NCBI GenBank assembly: GCA_963786805.1
Contig: CAWBAK010000006.1
Coordinates: forward strand, 62,001-126,000
Reading direction: 5' to 3'
DNA: 64,000 nt
Source of the DNA: CALGFI01 sp963786805
GTDB taxonomy: Bacteria > Actinomycetota > UBA4738 > HRBIN12
Shown: one piece after another, positions 33,061-42,371 of the stretch
Numbering within the stretch: position 1 is the stretch's first letter
Layout: each line of letters starts with the position of its first letter
Program-made: the position numbers and the translations under genes
The notes under the pieces: generated by a model
What the model saw: only the letters and a program-made list of their open reading frames with translations
Told to the model about the DNA's origin: nothing
Databases searched by the model: none

Positions 33061-35967
33061 ATGGCCCCCTTCGTCCCCGACGCCGATCAGCGGCGTGTGC
33101 TCGAACACGTTTCCGGACCGATGCTCGTCACGGGCGGGCCCGGAACGGGGAAGACCACTGTCTTGCGGGAGCGGTTCGCTCGGCTCATCGAGGCCGGAGC
33201 GGATCCCGAGCGCGTGGGGCTCGTGGTCGGTTCCCGTCGCGCGCGCGACCTGACCCGCGACGCGATGCTCTCGCGCCTCGGGATGGCGCTGCCGAACCTC
33301 GTCGTCGTCACGATGCAGGGACTCGCGTTCCACATCGTCGGTGCGCGGTTCGAGCAGCTCGGCTACGCGGCGCCGCCGATGATCCTGACCGCCGGGCAGC
33401 AGTTCGGGCGCGTTCGAGAGCTGCTGGACGGCGAGGACCCGGCGCGATGGCCGGCCTACGGTTCGCTGCTGCCGCTGCGGGGGTTCGCCGACGAGGTCCG
33501 TCAGTTCCTGACGCGCGCGCAGGAGGCGCTGGTCCTGCCGGAGGACATCGAGCGGCGGGCATCGGCGGCCGGGCTCGGCGGTTGGCACGAGCTGGCCGCG
33601 TTCCTCCGCCAGTACCTCGCGGTGCTCGACCAGGCCGCCGAGGTCGACTTCGCGGGTCTCGTCGCGCAGGCCGCCGCGGCGGCAAGCCTCGGCGACCGGC
33701 TCTTCGACCACGTCCTCGTCGACGACTACCAGGATGTGACCTTCGCCGCCGAGAAGCTCCTGGCGGAGCTCCGGCCGGACACCCTCGTGGTCGCCGGCGA
33801 CCTCGAGCAGCACATCTTCTCGTTCCGAGGGACGACCGACGAGCCGCTTCGGCGCTTCACCGAACGGAACGCCGGTGCGACGGCGCTCACACTCTCGTCG
33901 GGACACCGGCCGGCCCACGTAGCCGTCGAGGCGTGGCGTGCTCCGCACGTCTCCGAGGAACACGCGGCCGTCGCGCGCGAGCTGCGCCGGCTCCACGTGC
34001 AGGATCGCGTTCCCTGGCGCGACCTCGCCGTCGTCGTGCGACGTGAGGGATCGCACGCCGAAGGGCTTCGACGTGCGCTCGATGACGCCGGCATCCCTCG
34101 CGTGGCCTCGGAGTCGGGATCGCCGGCGACCGTCCCGGCGACCCGGCCGTTCATCCTCGCGCTGGAGTGGATCGTTGCGACGGACGACGTTCGCGACCGC
34201 CTAGTGGAGCCATTGCTCACGTCCGAGCTCGGCCGCCTCTCACCGGCGTCGGCACGGTCGCTCCTCCGGCTCGTCCGCGCGCACGGCCGGCGACCCTCGA
34301 AGGTCCTTTCGTCGCCCGAGCATGCCGGTGACGACGACCGGGACGCGATCGCCGAGCTCGACCGGACCCTCCGGCGAGCCGAGGCGGCTCGTCCATCGGT
34401 GCTCGACGCGTTCGGGGTCCTGTGGCGCTCGCTTCCGTACGCGCAGGATCTCGTCCGCGAGGCGGAGTCCGACGCCCGCGCCCGGCTCGACCTCGATGCC
34501 GTCGTCGAGCTCTCACGCGCGGTGTCCGAGGCGGCCGCGACGGGAGACGCCTCGGTCGAGGCGTTCCTGTCCTCGCTCGCGGCCGCCGAGGGCGGGCCGG
34601 AGGTGGCGGCTGGCGGCAGCGACCGCGAGAACGCGGTCCACGTGCTCACCGCTCACGCCTCGGTCGGCCGCGAGTTCGACACGGTGATCGTGCTGGATGC
34701 GCTCGAGGGCGACTTCCCCAGCCTCTCCAGGCCCGAGCCGATGTTCGATCTCGCCGCGCTCGACGGGCCGCGTTCGCGATCGACGGTCAACCGGGCGAGG
34801 CTCGCGGACGAGCGCCGCCTGTTCGCGATGGTCCGGAGCCGGGCCCGTCGCCGGGTGCTCGTGACGGCGACCGATCCGCACGGCGACGCGTCGGCCGTGA
34901 CGATCACCTCTCGGTTCGTCGACGAGCTCGGCGTCGAGTGGCGACCGCCGCCGTCCGTTCGCGACGCCGAGCCCGTTTCGGCGCGCGAGGCGGCCGCCGC
35001 GTGGCGGCGCGAGCTCTCCGACGTCGGAACGCCGCGCGCCGATCGGCTCGCGAGTCTCGCCGGACTCCTCGCGCTCGGCGTGGACCCGCGCCGGTGGTGG
35101 TTCCAGAGGGACTGGACCGACGTCGGCGCCGAGCCGGCCGAGACGCTCCAGCTGTCGTACTCGCGGCTGTCCACGCTCGAGAACTGCGAGCTGCAGTACG
35201 TGCTGAGCAGCGAGCTCGGGCTCGATCCCGGCGGCGGGTATCAGGCGTGGGTCGGCCGCCTCGTGCATTCCATCATCGAGGACTGCGAGAACGGCAAAGT
35301 CGATCGCACACCCGAAGGCTTCACGCGCGTCCTCGAGGAACGGTGGGAGCGCGAGCGGTTCCCCTCCCATGCGATCTCCGAGGCGGAACGACGGAACGCC
35401 ATCGCGACGCTGATCCCGAACTGGTTCTCGCGCTATGTCGATCCACCCGCGACGGCGACCGAGCAGATGTTCTCGTTCCCGTTCGAGGGGGCGAAGATCC
35501 GCGGCAAGATCGACCGCATCGGCCCGGGACCAGGAGGCGGAACGCGTATCACCGACTACAAGACCGGACGAGCCGACAGCGCTCCCAAGGCCGGCGAGAG
35601 CCTTCAGCTCGGCATCTATTACCTCGCCGTCACCGAGGACGAGACCCTCGCCGAGCACCGGCCGGTCGAGGCCGTCGAGCTCGCGTTCCTCGGTGGCAAG
35701 AAGGCCGGCCCCGAGCTCGTCGTGAAGGAGTGGGCGCTGCCCGACGACGTCGAGGAGGACTACCAGACCCGGATGCGAGAACGCGTCTCCGGCCTGATCG
35801 GGCAGGTGCGCGCCCTCGAGGAGGACCGGCGATACGTCGCGAGCACGAAGGCGAACTGCTTCTTCTGCCGCTTCCAGACGCTTTGCACGCGATACCCGCA
35901 GGGAGGCGCGGTCTTCCCCATCGCCGAGCCGGCCGGCCAGATGACCGTCGAGGTGACCGCCGAGTGA
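33061..35967 (+). CDS. UvrD-family helicase with RecB-like nuclease domain, AdnA-like
   Basis: A 968-residue motor-nuclease. Walker A is GGPGTGKTT at residues 25-33, but motif II reads DDYQD instead of the usual DEYQD. Motif III-like region is VVAGDLEQHIFSFRG and motif V-VI region VHVLTAHASVGREFDTVIVLD. The C-terminal nuclease shows GKIDRIG and RITDYKTGRA, flanked by a four-cysteine iron-sulfur staple (ENCELQY, then CFFCRFQTLC). It overlaps the next gene as GTGA. In mycobacteria, AdnA and AdnB are such a pair that resect DNA double-strand breaks in place of RecBCD. The altered motif II fits a subunit whose motor is less important, as described for AdnA, but this mapping is inference. Confidence 0.85.
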   Translation: MAPFVPDADQRRVLEHVSGPMLVTGGPGTGKTTVLRERFARLIEAGADPERVGLVVGSRRARDLTRDAMLSRLGMALPNLVVVTMQGLAFHIVGARFEQLGYAAPPMILTAGQQFGRVRELLDGEDPARWPAYGSLLPLRGFADEVRQFLTRAQEALVLPEDIERRASAAGLGGWHELAAFLRQYLAVLDQAAEVDFAGLVAQAAAAASLGDRLFDHVLVDDYQDVTFAAEKLLAELRPDTLVVAGDLEQHIFSFRGTTDEPLRRFTERNAGATALTLSSGHRPAHVAVEAWRAPHVSEEHAAVARELRRLHVQDRVPWRDLAVVVRREGSHAEGLRRALDDAGIPRVASESGSPATVPATRPFILALEWIVATDDVRDRLVEPLLTSELGRLSPASARSLLRLVRAHGRRPSKVLSSPEHAGDDDRDAIAELDRTLRRAEAARPSVLDAFGVLWRSLPYAQDLVREAESDARARLDLDAVVELSRAVSEAAATGDASVEAFLSSLAAAEGGPEVAAGGSDRENAVHVLTAHASVGREFDTVIVLDALEGDFPSLSRPEPMFDLAALDGPRSRSTVNRARLADERRLFAMVRSRARRRVLVTATDPHGDASAVTITSRFVDELGVEWRPPPSVRDAEPVSAREAAAAWRRELSDVGTPRADRLASLAGLLALGVDPRRWWFQRDWTDVGAEPAETLQLSYSRLSTLENCELQYVLSSELGLDPGGGYQAWVGRLVHSIIEDCENGKVDRTPEGFTRVLEERWERERFPSHAISEAERRNAIATLIPNWFSRYVDPPATATEQMFSFPFEGAKIRGKIDRIGPGPGGGTRITDYKTGRADSAPKAGESLQLGIYYLAVTEDETLAEHRPVEAVELAFLGGKKAGPELVVKEWALPDDVEEDYQTRMRERVSGLIGQVRALEEDRRYVASTKANCFFCRFQTLCTRYPQGGAVFPIAEPAGQMTVEVTAE

Positions 35968-38900
35968 GCGAGTACCCCGTCCCGATCGTCGAGTTCATGG
36001 GCGGCGAGCCCACGCCGGAGCAGTGGCGCGCGATCTCATGGCCCCTCGAGCCGTACGTGTTGGTCGCCGGCGCCGGGTCCGGGAAGACCTCGGTGATGGC
36101 CGCGCGCGTGATCTACCTGGCGATGGTCGCGACCGGCCGCTGGCCCGCCGATCACGCGGGCGTGATGCCCGGCAACGTCCTCTGTCTGACGTTCACGAAC
36201 AAGGCGACGGAGAACCTGATCGTTCGCATCCGCGACGCGCTGCGGACCCTGCAGCTCGAAGAGGGCGAGGAGCCCGAGATCCTCAACTACCACGGCCTCG
36301 CCGCCCAGGTCCTGGAGCGCCACGGGATGCTCGCGGGTTTCGAGCCGGGCGCGCGCATCCTGAGCCCGGCGCAACGCACGGAGGTCGCGGCGCGGGTGCT
36401 CGACCGCATGACCTTCGAACACCTCCACACGCGTTGGCAGCCCGCGATCGTCGGCTACATCCTTTCGCTGGACGAGCAGCTCGCGAACCATCTCGTCGAA
36501 CCCGAAACCGTGATCGAGCACGTCGAGGGCAAGGTCGACGCGCTCGCGCGCGCGAGATCGCAGGACCCACACGACGCGGCCGTGGAGCGGATCGAGATCG
36601 CGCGCGCCGTCCGCGTGTTCCGCGACATCAAGGCGGAGCTCGGCGTGATCGACTTCGGCGATCAGATCGCGCACGCGGTCCGCATCGCGATGCAACATCC
36701 GGCCGTCGGCGAGGCGTATCGAGACCGCTTCCACACCGTCCTGCTCGACGAGTACCAGGACACGAACCACGCGCAAGCCGTGCTCCTTCGGAATCTCTTC
36801 GGCGGCGGCCATCCCGTGACCGCGGTCGGCGACCCGGACCAGAACATCTACGCCTGGCGTGGCGCGAGCCTGAAGAACCTGCTCTCGTTCCGCGACGAGT
36901 TCCCGACGGCCGGCGGAGCGCCCTCGGAGCGTCTGCCGCTGTACACGAACTTCCGCTCGGGCGCCCGGATCCTCGGCGCGGCCGACGAGGTCATCGCGCC
37001 GCTGCCCGCGTCGCAGCGTCCCGATCCGGACAAGCTCCTGCGACCGTGGCCCGCGAACGGCGAGGGACGGGTCGAGATCACGCAGTACGAGCACGAGGTG
37101 GCCGAGGCCGAGGGCGTCGCCGAACGCCTGCTCGCGCTGCACGCTTCGGGAACACCGTGGAAATCATGTGCCGTGCTCTGCCGGACGCATCGACTGTTCG
37201 AGCCCCTCCAGCTCGCCTTCGGGGCCAAGGGCGTGCCGGCCGAGTTCGTCAACCTCGCCGGCTTGATCCACCTGCCCGAGATCGTGGAGGTCCTCGCGTA
37301 CGCGCGCGCGGCCCAGAACCCCGCGGACGGCGTCGCCCTCGCGCGGATCCTCACCGGGCCGAGGTATCGCGTCGGCCTCCGCGACCTCGCGAGCGTGGCG
37401 GCGTGGTCCCGGACCAGTGGCTACGAGCTCCTCGACGCGCTCCGCGAGCTCGAGCTCGACGAGGACGAGGACCTCCTCGAGGATCACCCGTTCCTGATCG
37501 CCGAGGCGCTCGAGCACCTCGACGAGATCGAGGACCTGAGCGACGCAGGGCGCGCACGCCTGGCGGAGTTCCGCGACGAGCTCGCCGGCCTGCGGGTCGC
37601 CGCGCGCCGGCCCGTCGGGGAGTTCCTCGCCGAGATCATCCGGCGCACCGGCCTGCTCGACGAGCTCGACGCGGCTCCGGGCACGGCGATGGCGTCGTCG
37701 AGGCGCCGCAACCTCGCCGCGTTCCTCGAACAGGTCCACGCGTTCCAGCCCGTCGCGGGCGAGCTCACGCTGGGAGCGTTCCTCGCGTACGTCGATTCGA
37801 TCGACGACGACCGCGAATGGAACCCCGTGCAGCCGAGCGACGAGGACTCGGTCAAGGTCATGACGGTGCACGCCGCGAAGGGCCTCGAGTTCGACACCGT
37901 GTTCGTCCCCGGCCTCGCGAAGGGACTCTTCCCCGACACGCGGATCCAGCAGAACCCGCTGCGGAAAGGAAGTTCGCTCGACGTCGAGCTGCGCCGCGAC
38001 CGCGACCTCCTGCCGGTGTTCGACGACAACATGAAGGCGTTTACCGACGCGCTCCGCGATCAGGAGGAGTACGAAGAGCGGCGGACGTGTTACGTCGCGC
38101 TCACGCGCGCGAAGCAGCACCTGTTCGCGTCCTCGGCGTTCTGGTACGGCGAGACCCTGGAGGCGAAGGGGCTGGGCAAGTTCTTTGCCGAACTGATGCG
38201 ATGGGCGCGCGCCGGTGGAGGCGATCACGCGATCGAGGGCGAAGGGATCGACGACATGAACCCCCTGGAGGGCTTCCGCCAGCGGTTCGTCCGGCCCTGG
38301 CCCGGTCCGTCGGCCCCCGACGACCGCGACGAGCTCTTCCCCGAAGGTTGGCGGCGCGTCGCCGCCGAGGCATGGGAGGCGGGCGCCGTACCCGATCGGA
38401 TCGTCGCGTCGCTCGAAGCGGACGAACGGCGGGACTACGAGCGCGCCGCCGCCGAACGGGGCACGCTCGCGCTGCATCTCATCGAGCGCGAGCAACCGCA
38501 GCCGCGCGAGCCGACACGACGGGGGGCCGTCGCCGTCGGCTCCCTGATCGACTACGCCCGTTGCCCGAAGCTCTTCTACTGGTCGACGGTGCGCCCCCTC
38601 CCGCGCTTCGCAGGGCCGGCCGCCCGGATCGGGACCGAGATCCACCGGTGGATCGAGATGTCCTCGCGCGGTCAGGCCACGCTCCTGGAGGTCGAGGACG
38701 AGCCGGACGTGACGGTCGAGGAGCTCGCCGGCTCACCCGGCAAGATCCAGGACCTCCGTGAGGCCTTCCGCAGGAGTCGTTTCGGCGACATGGTCCCCCT
38801 GTACGCCGAGCGGCCGTTCCTGCTTCCCGTCGAGGGCTTCACGGTGAAGGGCCGGATCGACGCGATCTACGGCCTTCCCGACGGGCCGTGGGAGGTCGTC

Positions 38901-39218
38901 GACTACAAGACCGGCCGCCGGCCGCCCGAGGACGACGCTCTCGCCCGGGCTCAGCTCGACCTGTACGCGCTCGCGTGCATCGACGTGTGGCACAAGGCCC
39001 CGGAGGAGCTGCGACTCACGTACCTCTACCTCGCGAGCGGTGAGGCCGTGTCCTATCCGGTCGACGACGTGGAAGCCGTGCGGCGGCGTGTCGCCGAGTG
39101 GTTGAGCGGGATCGCGGCCGAGGCGTTCGAACCCGACCCCGGTCCGCACTGCCGGTGGTGCGACTTCCGGCCCTTCTGCGACGCGGGGCGCGCCTGGGTC
39201 GAAGCGAACGAGCGCTAG
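35964..39218 (+). CDS. UvrD-family helicase with RecB-like nuclease domain, AdnB-like
   Basis: A 1084-residue partner motor-nuclease. The start GTG overlaps the stop of the first gene. Walker A is GAGSGKTS (36-43), motif II VLLDEYQDTN, motif III VGDPDQNIYAWRGA, motif V-VI KVMTVHAAKGLEFDTVFVPG and CYVALTRAKQ, all canonical. The nuclease domain has GRIDAIYG and EVVDYKTGRR, with the iron-sulfur cysteines YARCPKLFY and HCRWCDFRPFC. Together with the upstream protein it should form a heterodimeric end-resection machine for homologous recombination. All motifs needed for activity are present. Confidence 0.88.
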   Translation: MSEYPVPIVEFMGGEPTPEQWRAISWPLEPYVLVAGAGSGKTSVMAARVIYLAMVATGRWPADHAGVMPGNVLCLTFTNKATENLIVRIRDALRTLQLEEGEEPEILNYHGLAAQVLERHGMLAGFEPGARILSPAQRTEVAARVLDRMTFEHLHTRWQPAIVGYILSLDEQLANHLVEPETVIEHVEGKVDALARARSQDPHDAAVERIEIARAVRVFRDIKAELGVIDFGDQIAHAVRIAMQHPAVGEAYRDRFHTVLLDEYQDTNHAQAVLLRNLFGGGHPVTAVGDPDQNIYAWRGASLKNLLSFRDEFPTAGGAPSERLPLYTNFRSGARILGAADEVIAPLPASQRPDPDKLLRPWPANGEGRVEITQYEHEVAEAEGVAERLLALHASGTPWKSCAVLCRTHRLFEPLQLAFGAKGVPAEFVNLAGLIHLPEIVEVLAYARAAQNPADGVALARILTGPRYRVGLRDLASVAAWSRTSGYELLDALRELELDEDEDLLEDHPFLIAEALEHLDEIEDLSDAGRARLAEFRDELAGLRVAARRPVGEFLAEIIRRTGLLDELDAAPGTAMASSRRRNLAAFLEQVHAFQPVAGELTLGAFLAYVDSIDDDREWNPVQPSDEDSVKVMTVHAAKGLEFDTVFVPGLAKGLFPDTRIQQNPLRKGSSLDVELRRDRDLLPVFDDNMKAFTDALRDQEEYEERRTCYVALTRAKQHLFASSAFWYGETLEAKGLGKFFAELMRWARAGGGDHAIEGEGIDDMNPLEGFRQRFVRPWPGPSAPDDRDELFPEGWRRVAAEAWEAGAVPDRIVASLEADERRDYERAAAERGTLALHLIEREQPQPREPTRRGAVAVGSLIDYARCPKLFYWSTVRPLPRFAGPAARIGTEIHRWIEMSSRGQATLLEVEDEPDVTVEELAGSPGKIQDLREAFRRSRFGDMVPLYAERPFLLPVEGFTVKGRIDAIYGLPDGPWEVVDYKTGRRPPEDDALARAQLDLYALACIDVWHKAPEELRLTYLYLASGEAVSYPVDDVEAVRRRVAEWLSGIAAEAFEPDPGPHCRWCDFRPFCDAGRAWVEANER

Positions 39219-39568
39219 GTCGCGGTGAGACGGCCCACCTGCTCGTCGAAGGTGCGGTAGTTCGCGGCCGGATCCCAGCCGTTCCGCACGTCGTCGACGA
39301 CGAAGCGCACCGCGAGTCCGAGCGACGGCGCGCGGGTAAGCAGCGCCGCTCGGAACCACTCCAGGGACCCCGGCTGGAGCACGGCCTCGCCGTGGGCACC
39401 GCGCGGCAGGAGCGCCGGATCGGAGACGACGACGGGCGTCGGGCGGAGGATCCGGTCGAGCCCCTCGACGGCAGGCCCGGTCACCTCGATCGAGGCAGTG
39501 CCGGACCAACGTGCGACGGCGACGACGACGCGTTCGGATCCGTCCGGCCGGTACAGCTCGGCGCGCAC
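39215..39568 (-). CDS. Small protein, function unknown
   Basis: A 117-residue soluble protein with alternating strands (AELYRPDGSERVVVAVARW, SIEVTGPAVEGLDRIL) and a helical end (NYRTFDEQVGRL). No motif is recognised and no signal peptide or membrane helix is seen. It is convergent with the AdnB-like gene, overlapping four bases at the stops, and lies eight bases downstream of the cyclic-nucleotide-binding gene on the same strand, so those two are probably co-transcribed. The conserved-looking frame and tight packing support it as a real gene. Confidence 0.6.
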   Translation of the reverse strand: MRAELYRPDGSERVVVAVARWSGTASIEVTGPAVEGLDRILRPTPVVVSDPALLPRGAHGEAVLQPGSLEWFRAALLTRAPSLGLAVRFVVDDVRNGWDPAANYRTFDEQVGRLTAT

Positions 39569-39575
39569 GAGCGCG

Positions 39576-40013
39576 TTATCCCGACGCGGAGCGCTCGAGG
39601 CGCCGAAGCATCATGGCGACGTGACCGAGGAGCCGGACGCCGACGGCGGGTTCTCGCTGAACCACACGAAGGAGAGACGATCGCGACAGGGCGAGCATCG
39701 TGAGCGGCGTCTCCGCCACCACGCTCGCGGTCCGCGGTCCTCCGTCGAGGAGCGAGATCTCGCCGAAGTACTCCCCCGGCCGGAGCCGGTTGACGACGCG
39801 CCCAGACGGGCCGGCTACCTTCGCCTCCCCCTCGAGGATCACGAAGAAGGTGTCGCCGGCATCGCCCTGCCGAACGACCGTGGCGCCTTCCATGAAGCGC
39901 ACTTCCTCGGTGAGATCGCCGATGCGCTTCAGGTGCCGCGGCGGGAGCCCCGCGAACAGCGGCACCTGTGCCAGCGAATCCCGGGCTCGTTTCGCTTCGC
40001 TCTTGCCTTTCAT
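39576..40013 (-). CDS. Cyclic nucleotide-binding domain protein without an effector domain
   Basis: A 145-residue protein consisting of one cNMP-binding jelly roll: PLFAGLPPRHLKRIGDL, RQGDAGDTFFVILEGEAKV, the phosphate-binding cassette RLRPGEYFGEISLLDGGPRTASVVA, and a C-terminal helix. The Gly-Glu...Arg pair of the cassette is intact. No HTH follows, unlike Crp. The ATG at 40013 is taken because the domain begins soon after. It is divergent from a Crp/Fnr-type regulator that starts 64 bases away; both having cNMP-like domains suggests joint nucleotide signalling. Confidence 0.85.
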   Translation of the reverse strand: MKGKSEAKRARDSLAQVPLFAGLPPRHLKRIGDLTEEVRFMEGATVVRQGDAGDTFFVILEGEAKVAGPSGRVVNRLRPGEYFGEISLLDGGPRTASVVAETPLTMLALSRSSLLRVVQREPAVGVRLLGHVAMMLRRLERSASG

Positions 40014-40077
40014 CGGTCCCGGAAGCCTACCCCGGGCGCTCATGCGGTGTCGGTGGGAGGAGGTACCGTCCCGCGCC

Positions 40078-40716
40078 GTGGGGCTCCCGGCCGATAGAAC
40101 TGTCGCGGATGGGACCGTCGCGGGGACGCCACGCCGGCTCCCCCACGGCGAGGTCGTCATCCGGCAGGGCGATCCGGTGACCTGCCTGTTCTTCGTGACC
40201 CAGGGAGCGGTCCGGCTCTCGGCGGTGACGCGCGAAGGCCGAGAGGTGGTGGTCGCCATCCTCGGCGCCGGTGAGGTGTTCGGCGAGTGCGCGTTGCTCG
40301 GGAGCCCCTCGCCGGTCGAGGTACGGGTCCTCGGGCGAACCGATGTCGTCGCGATGCCCGTTCCGCTGCTGCGCGACGTGCTCGAACGCCACCCGTCGAC
40401 CGCCGAAGAGCTGCTGCGCCTGGTGGCGTCCCGGCTCCATCGCACCGCCCGCGCGCTCGGCGAGACCCTGTCGAGTGACGTTCCGACCCGGCTCTCGCAA
40501 CGGCTGCGCGACCTCGCCGAGGACCACGGCGCGCCCGCCGCCGACGGCATCCAGATCCAGGTGCCGATCACGCAGGAGGAGCTCGGGCGGATGGTCGGTG
40601 CCTCTCGCGAGGCGGTCAACCGGACGCTCGGAAGTCTCATCGCGCACGGTCTCGTTCGAAGGAGAGGGCGAACGGTCGTGATCCCCGACCCTTCCGCGCT
40701 GAGCGCCCCGCCTTGA
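40078..40716 (+). CDS. Crp/Fnr-family transcriptional regulator
   Basis: About 212 residues from the GTG at 40078. The N-terminal cNMP-like domain reads GEVVIRQGDPVTCLFFVTQGAVRL and ILGAGEVFGECALLGSPSPVEV, and the C-terminal winged helix has ITQEELGRMVGASREAVNRTLGSL, the standard Crp helix-turn-helix. A GGAGGAGGT site sits at 40056-40064, a little far (13 bases) from this GTG, and ATG 40042 is an in-frame alternative. The cassette lacks the usual Arg for the cyclic phosphate, as SPSPVEV replaces RTAT, so the ligand may differ from cAMP. Confidence 0.82.
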   Translation: MGLPADRTVADGTVAGTPRRLPHGEVVIRQGDPVTCLFFVTQGAVRLSAVTREGREVVVAILGAGEVFGECALLGSPSPVEVRVLGRTDVVAMPVPLLRDVLERHPSTAEELLRLVASRLHRTARALGETLSSDVPTRLSQRLRDLAEDHGAPAADGIQIQVPITQEELGRMVGASREAVNRTLGSLIAHGLVRRRGRTVVIPDPSALSAPP

Positions 40717-40746
40717 CAGGTAGACAACGCCGGGTTGTGCTTGCGC

Positions 40747-41502
40747 ATGGACGACTACGGCCCCGGTACCTACGGCGACCGGGTCGCCGGCATCTACGAC
40801 GATTGGTACGCGGAGCTTCCGTTCGGGGGCGAGCTCGCCACGACGGTCTCGTTCCTGCGGGAGCTGGCAGCCGACGGCAGCGCGCTCGAGCTCGGGATCG
40901 GGACCGGTCGCGTCGCCCTGCCGCTCCGTCAGGCCGGCGTCGACATCCACGGCATCGACGCCTCGGATGCGATGGTCGAGCGCCTCCGCGCGAAGCCCGG
41001 CGGAGCCGACATCCCGGTCACGATGGGCGATTTCAGGGACTTCTCGCTCGAGAAGCGGTTCCGCCTCGTCTACGTCGTCTTCAACACGTTCTTCGGCCTG
41101 CTCACCCAGGACGACCAGGTCTCGTGCATGCGCGCGGTCGCCCGACATCTGGACGACGACGGTGTCTTCGTGATGGAGGCCTTCGTGCCCGACCCGGGCA
41201 GGTTCGACCGGGGTCAGCGAGTCTCGGCGATCCGGGTGGAACCCGATGCCGTCGCACTCGAGGTCTCGAAACACGACGCCCTCGCGCAGCGGACGGACTC
41301 GCAACACGTCGTGATGCAGTCGGACGGCGTGCGGCTGTACCCGGTCAAGATCCGTTACGCCTACGTCTCGGAGCTGGACCTCATGGCGAAGCTCGCGGGG
41401 ATGGAGCTCCGCGAACGCTGGGCCGACTGGGACCGGACCGAGCTCTCGAGCGAAAGCCCCAAGCACATCTCCGTTTGGGACGTCGCAGGTCCGACGACCT
41501 AG
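40747..41502 (+). CDS. Class I SAM-dependent methyltransferase
   Basis: A 251-residue methyltransferase. The SAM motif I is ALELGIGTGRVALPL, motif II region IHGIDASDAMVERLRAK, and VYVVFNTFFGLLTQDDQ follows, a pattern typical of small-molecule methyltransferases that resemble those acting in antibiotic or lipid pathways. The first ATG is 40747; GTG at 40735 is an alternative. It starts 30 bases after the Crp-type gene and overlaps the convergent MBL gene by four bases. The substrate is not known. Confidence 0.85.
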   Translation: MDDYGPGTYGDRVAGIYDDWYAELPFGGELATTVSFLRELAADGSALELGIGTGRVALPLRQAGVDIHGIDASDAMVERLRAKPGGADIPVTMGDFRDFSLEKRFRLVYVVFNTFFGLLTQDDQVSCMRAVARHLDDDGVFVMEAFVPDPGRFDRGQRVSAIRVEPDAVALEVSKHDALAQRTDSQHVVMQSDGVRLYPVKIRYAYVSELDLMAKLAGMELRERWADWDRTELSSESPKHISVWDVAGPTT

Positions 41503-42371
41503 TCGGTTCCCTGCAGCATCGCCAAGCTGCACGCCCCGCAGAAACGCGCCTTGCCGCGCACCGGTCGGCCGCATCGGGCGCACATCCGAGGCTCGATCAC
41601 CGCGTACCGGACCTCGCCGCCTTTCGAGGACTTCTCGATCCGTCCCTCGGCGTCGAGCTTCAGCAGGTGCGCCAGCACCGAACGCGCCGCGAGCTCCAGA
41701 ACGTCCTTCGGGTACTCGGCGTAGATCTCGGACACGAGCTCGTCGATCGTCCTTGCCCCGGCCTCGAGCGCGTCAACGATCTGGCGTTCGCGCATCGCCC
41801 GGTGCTCGAGGTACTCGTCGAGCTTGGCGGTTCCGCCGAGAACGATCGGGCCGTGGCCCGGATAGATCGTCCGGGGCGCGAGCGCGCGCATCCGCTCGAG
41901 CGACCGGAGGTACGCGACGAGATCACCCTCGGGAGGGTCGATGACGCTCGTGCCCCGGCCGAGTACCGCGTCGCCGGTGAACAGCGCCCTCGCTTCCTCG
42001 GACCAGAACGCCGCGTGGTCGGGCGTGTGCCCGGGGGTCGGGACGACGCGAAGCTCCACACCGTTCGAGGCGACGACATCGCCTCCTCGCAGTCGGTCAC
42101 CCCCGGCCGGAGGCCGCATCCCGCGGACGGTGGCACCCGTCGCCTCCGCCAACCGAGATGCGCCGGGCGCGTGATCCGGGTGATCGTGGGTGAGCACGAT
42201 CGCGCCCACTCGACCGGCGGTCCGAGCGACCTCCAGGAGATGCCGCTCGTCGTCGGGTCCGGGATCGACGACGATGGCCGGCGCCTCGCCGACGATGTAG
42301 GTGTTCGTGCCCTCGAGCTCGCGAACACCGGGATTGGGGGCGAGGATGCGGACGACGCGCAGCATGGTCAA
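41499..42371 (-). CDS. MBL-fold metallo-hydrolase with C-terminal zinc ribbon (LACTB2-like)
   Basis: A 290-residue hydrolase. The zinc motif is LTHDHPDHAPG, with further ligands in PTPGHTPDHAAF, LFTGDAVLG and YPGHGPIV. A winged-helix-like segment (LAARSVLAHLLKLDAEGRI) follows, as in LACTB2-type proteins, and then a C-terminal zinc ribbon CARCGRPVRGKARFCGAC. LACTB2 relatives are RNases or thioester hydrolases, so the substrate may be RNA, which the added ribbon would support. It overlaps the 3' end of the NUDIX gene by four bases and is co-transcribed with it. Confidence 0.88.
   Translation of the reverse strand: MTMLRVVRILAPNPGVRELEGTNTYIVGEAPAIVVDPGPDDERHLLEVARTAGRVGAIVLTHDHPDHAPGASRLAEATGATVRGMRPPAGGDRLRGGDVVASNGVELRVVPTPGHTPDHAAFWSEEARALFTGDAVLGRGTSVIDPPEGDLVAYLRSLERMRALAPRTIYPGHGPIVLGGTAKLDEYLEHRAMRERQIVDALEAGARTIDELVSEIYAEYPKDVLELAARSVLAHLLKLDAEGRIEKSSKGGEVRYAVIEPRMCARCGRPVRGKARFCGACSLAMLQGTD

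Noticed and set aside
36023..38761. A 912-codon plus-strand frame inside the AdnB-like gene
   Set aside because: It is the Arg/Pro-rich shifted frame of a canonical helicase-nuclease gene, typical of GC-rich codon bias.
39981..40010. GCGAAGCGA string near the start of the cyclic-nucleotide-binding gene as a further hairpin family member
   Set aside because: It encodes Ser-Glu-Ala-Lys in frame and has only a three-pair stem, so coding is the simpler explanation.
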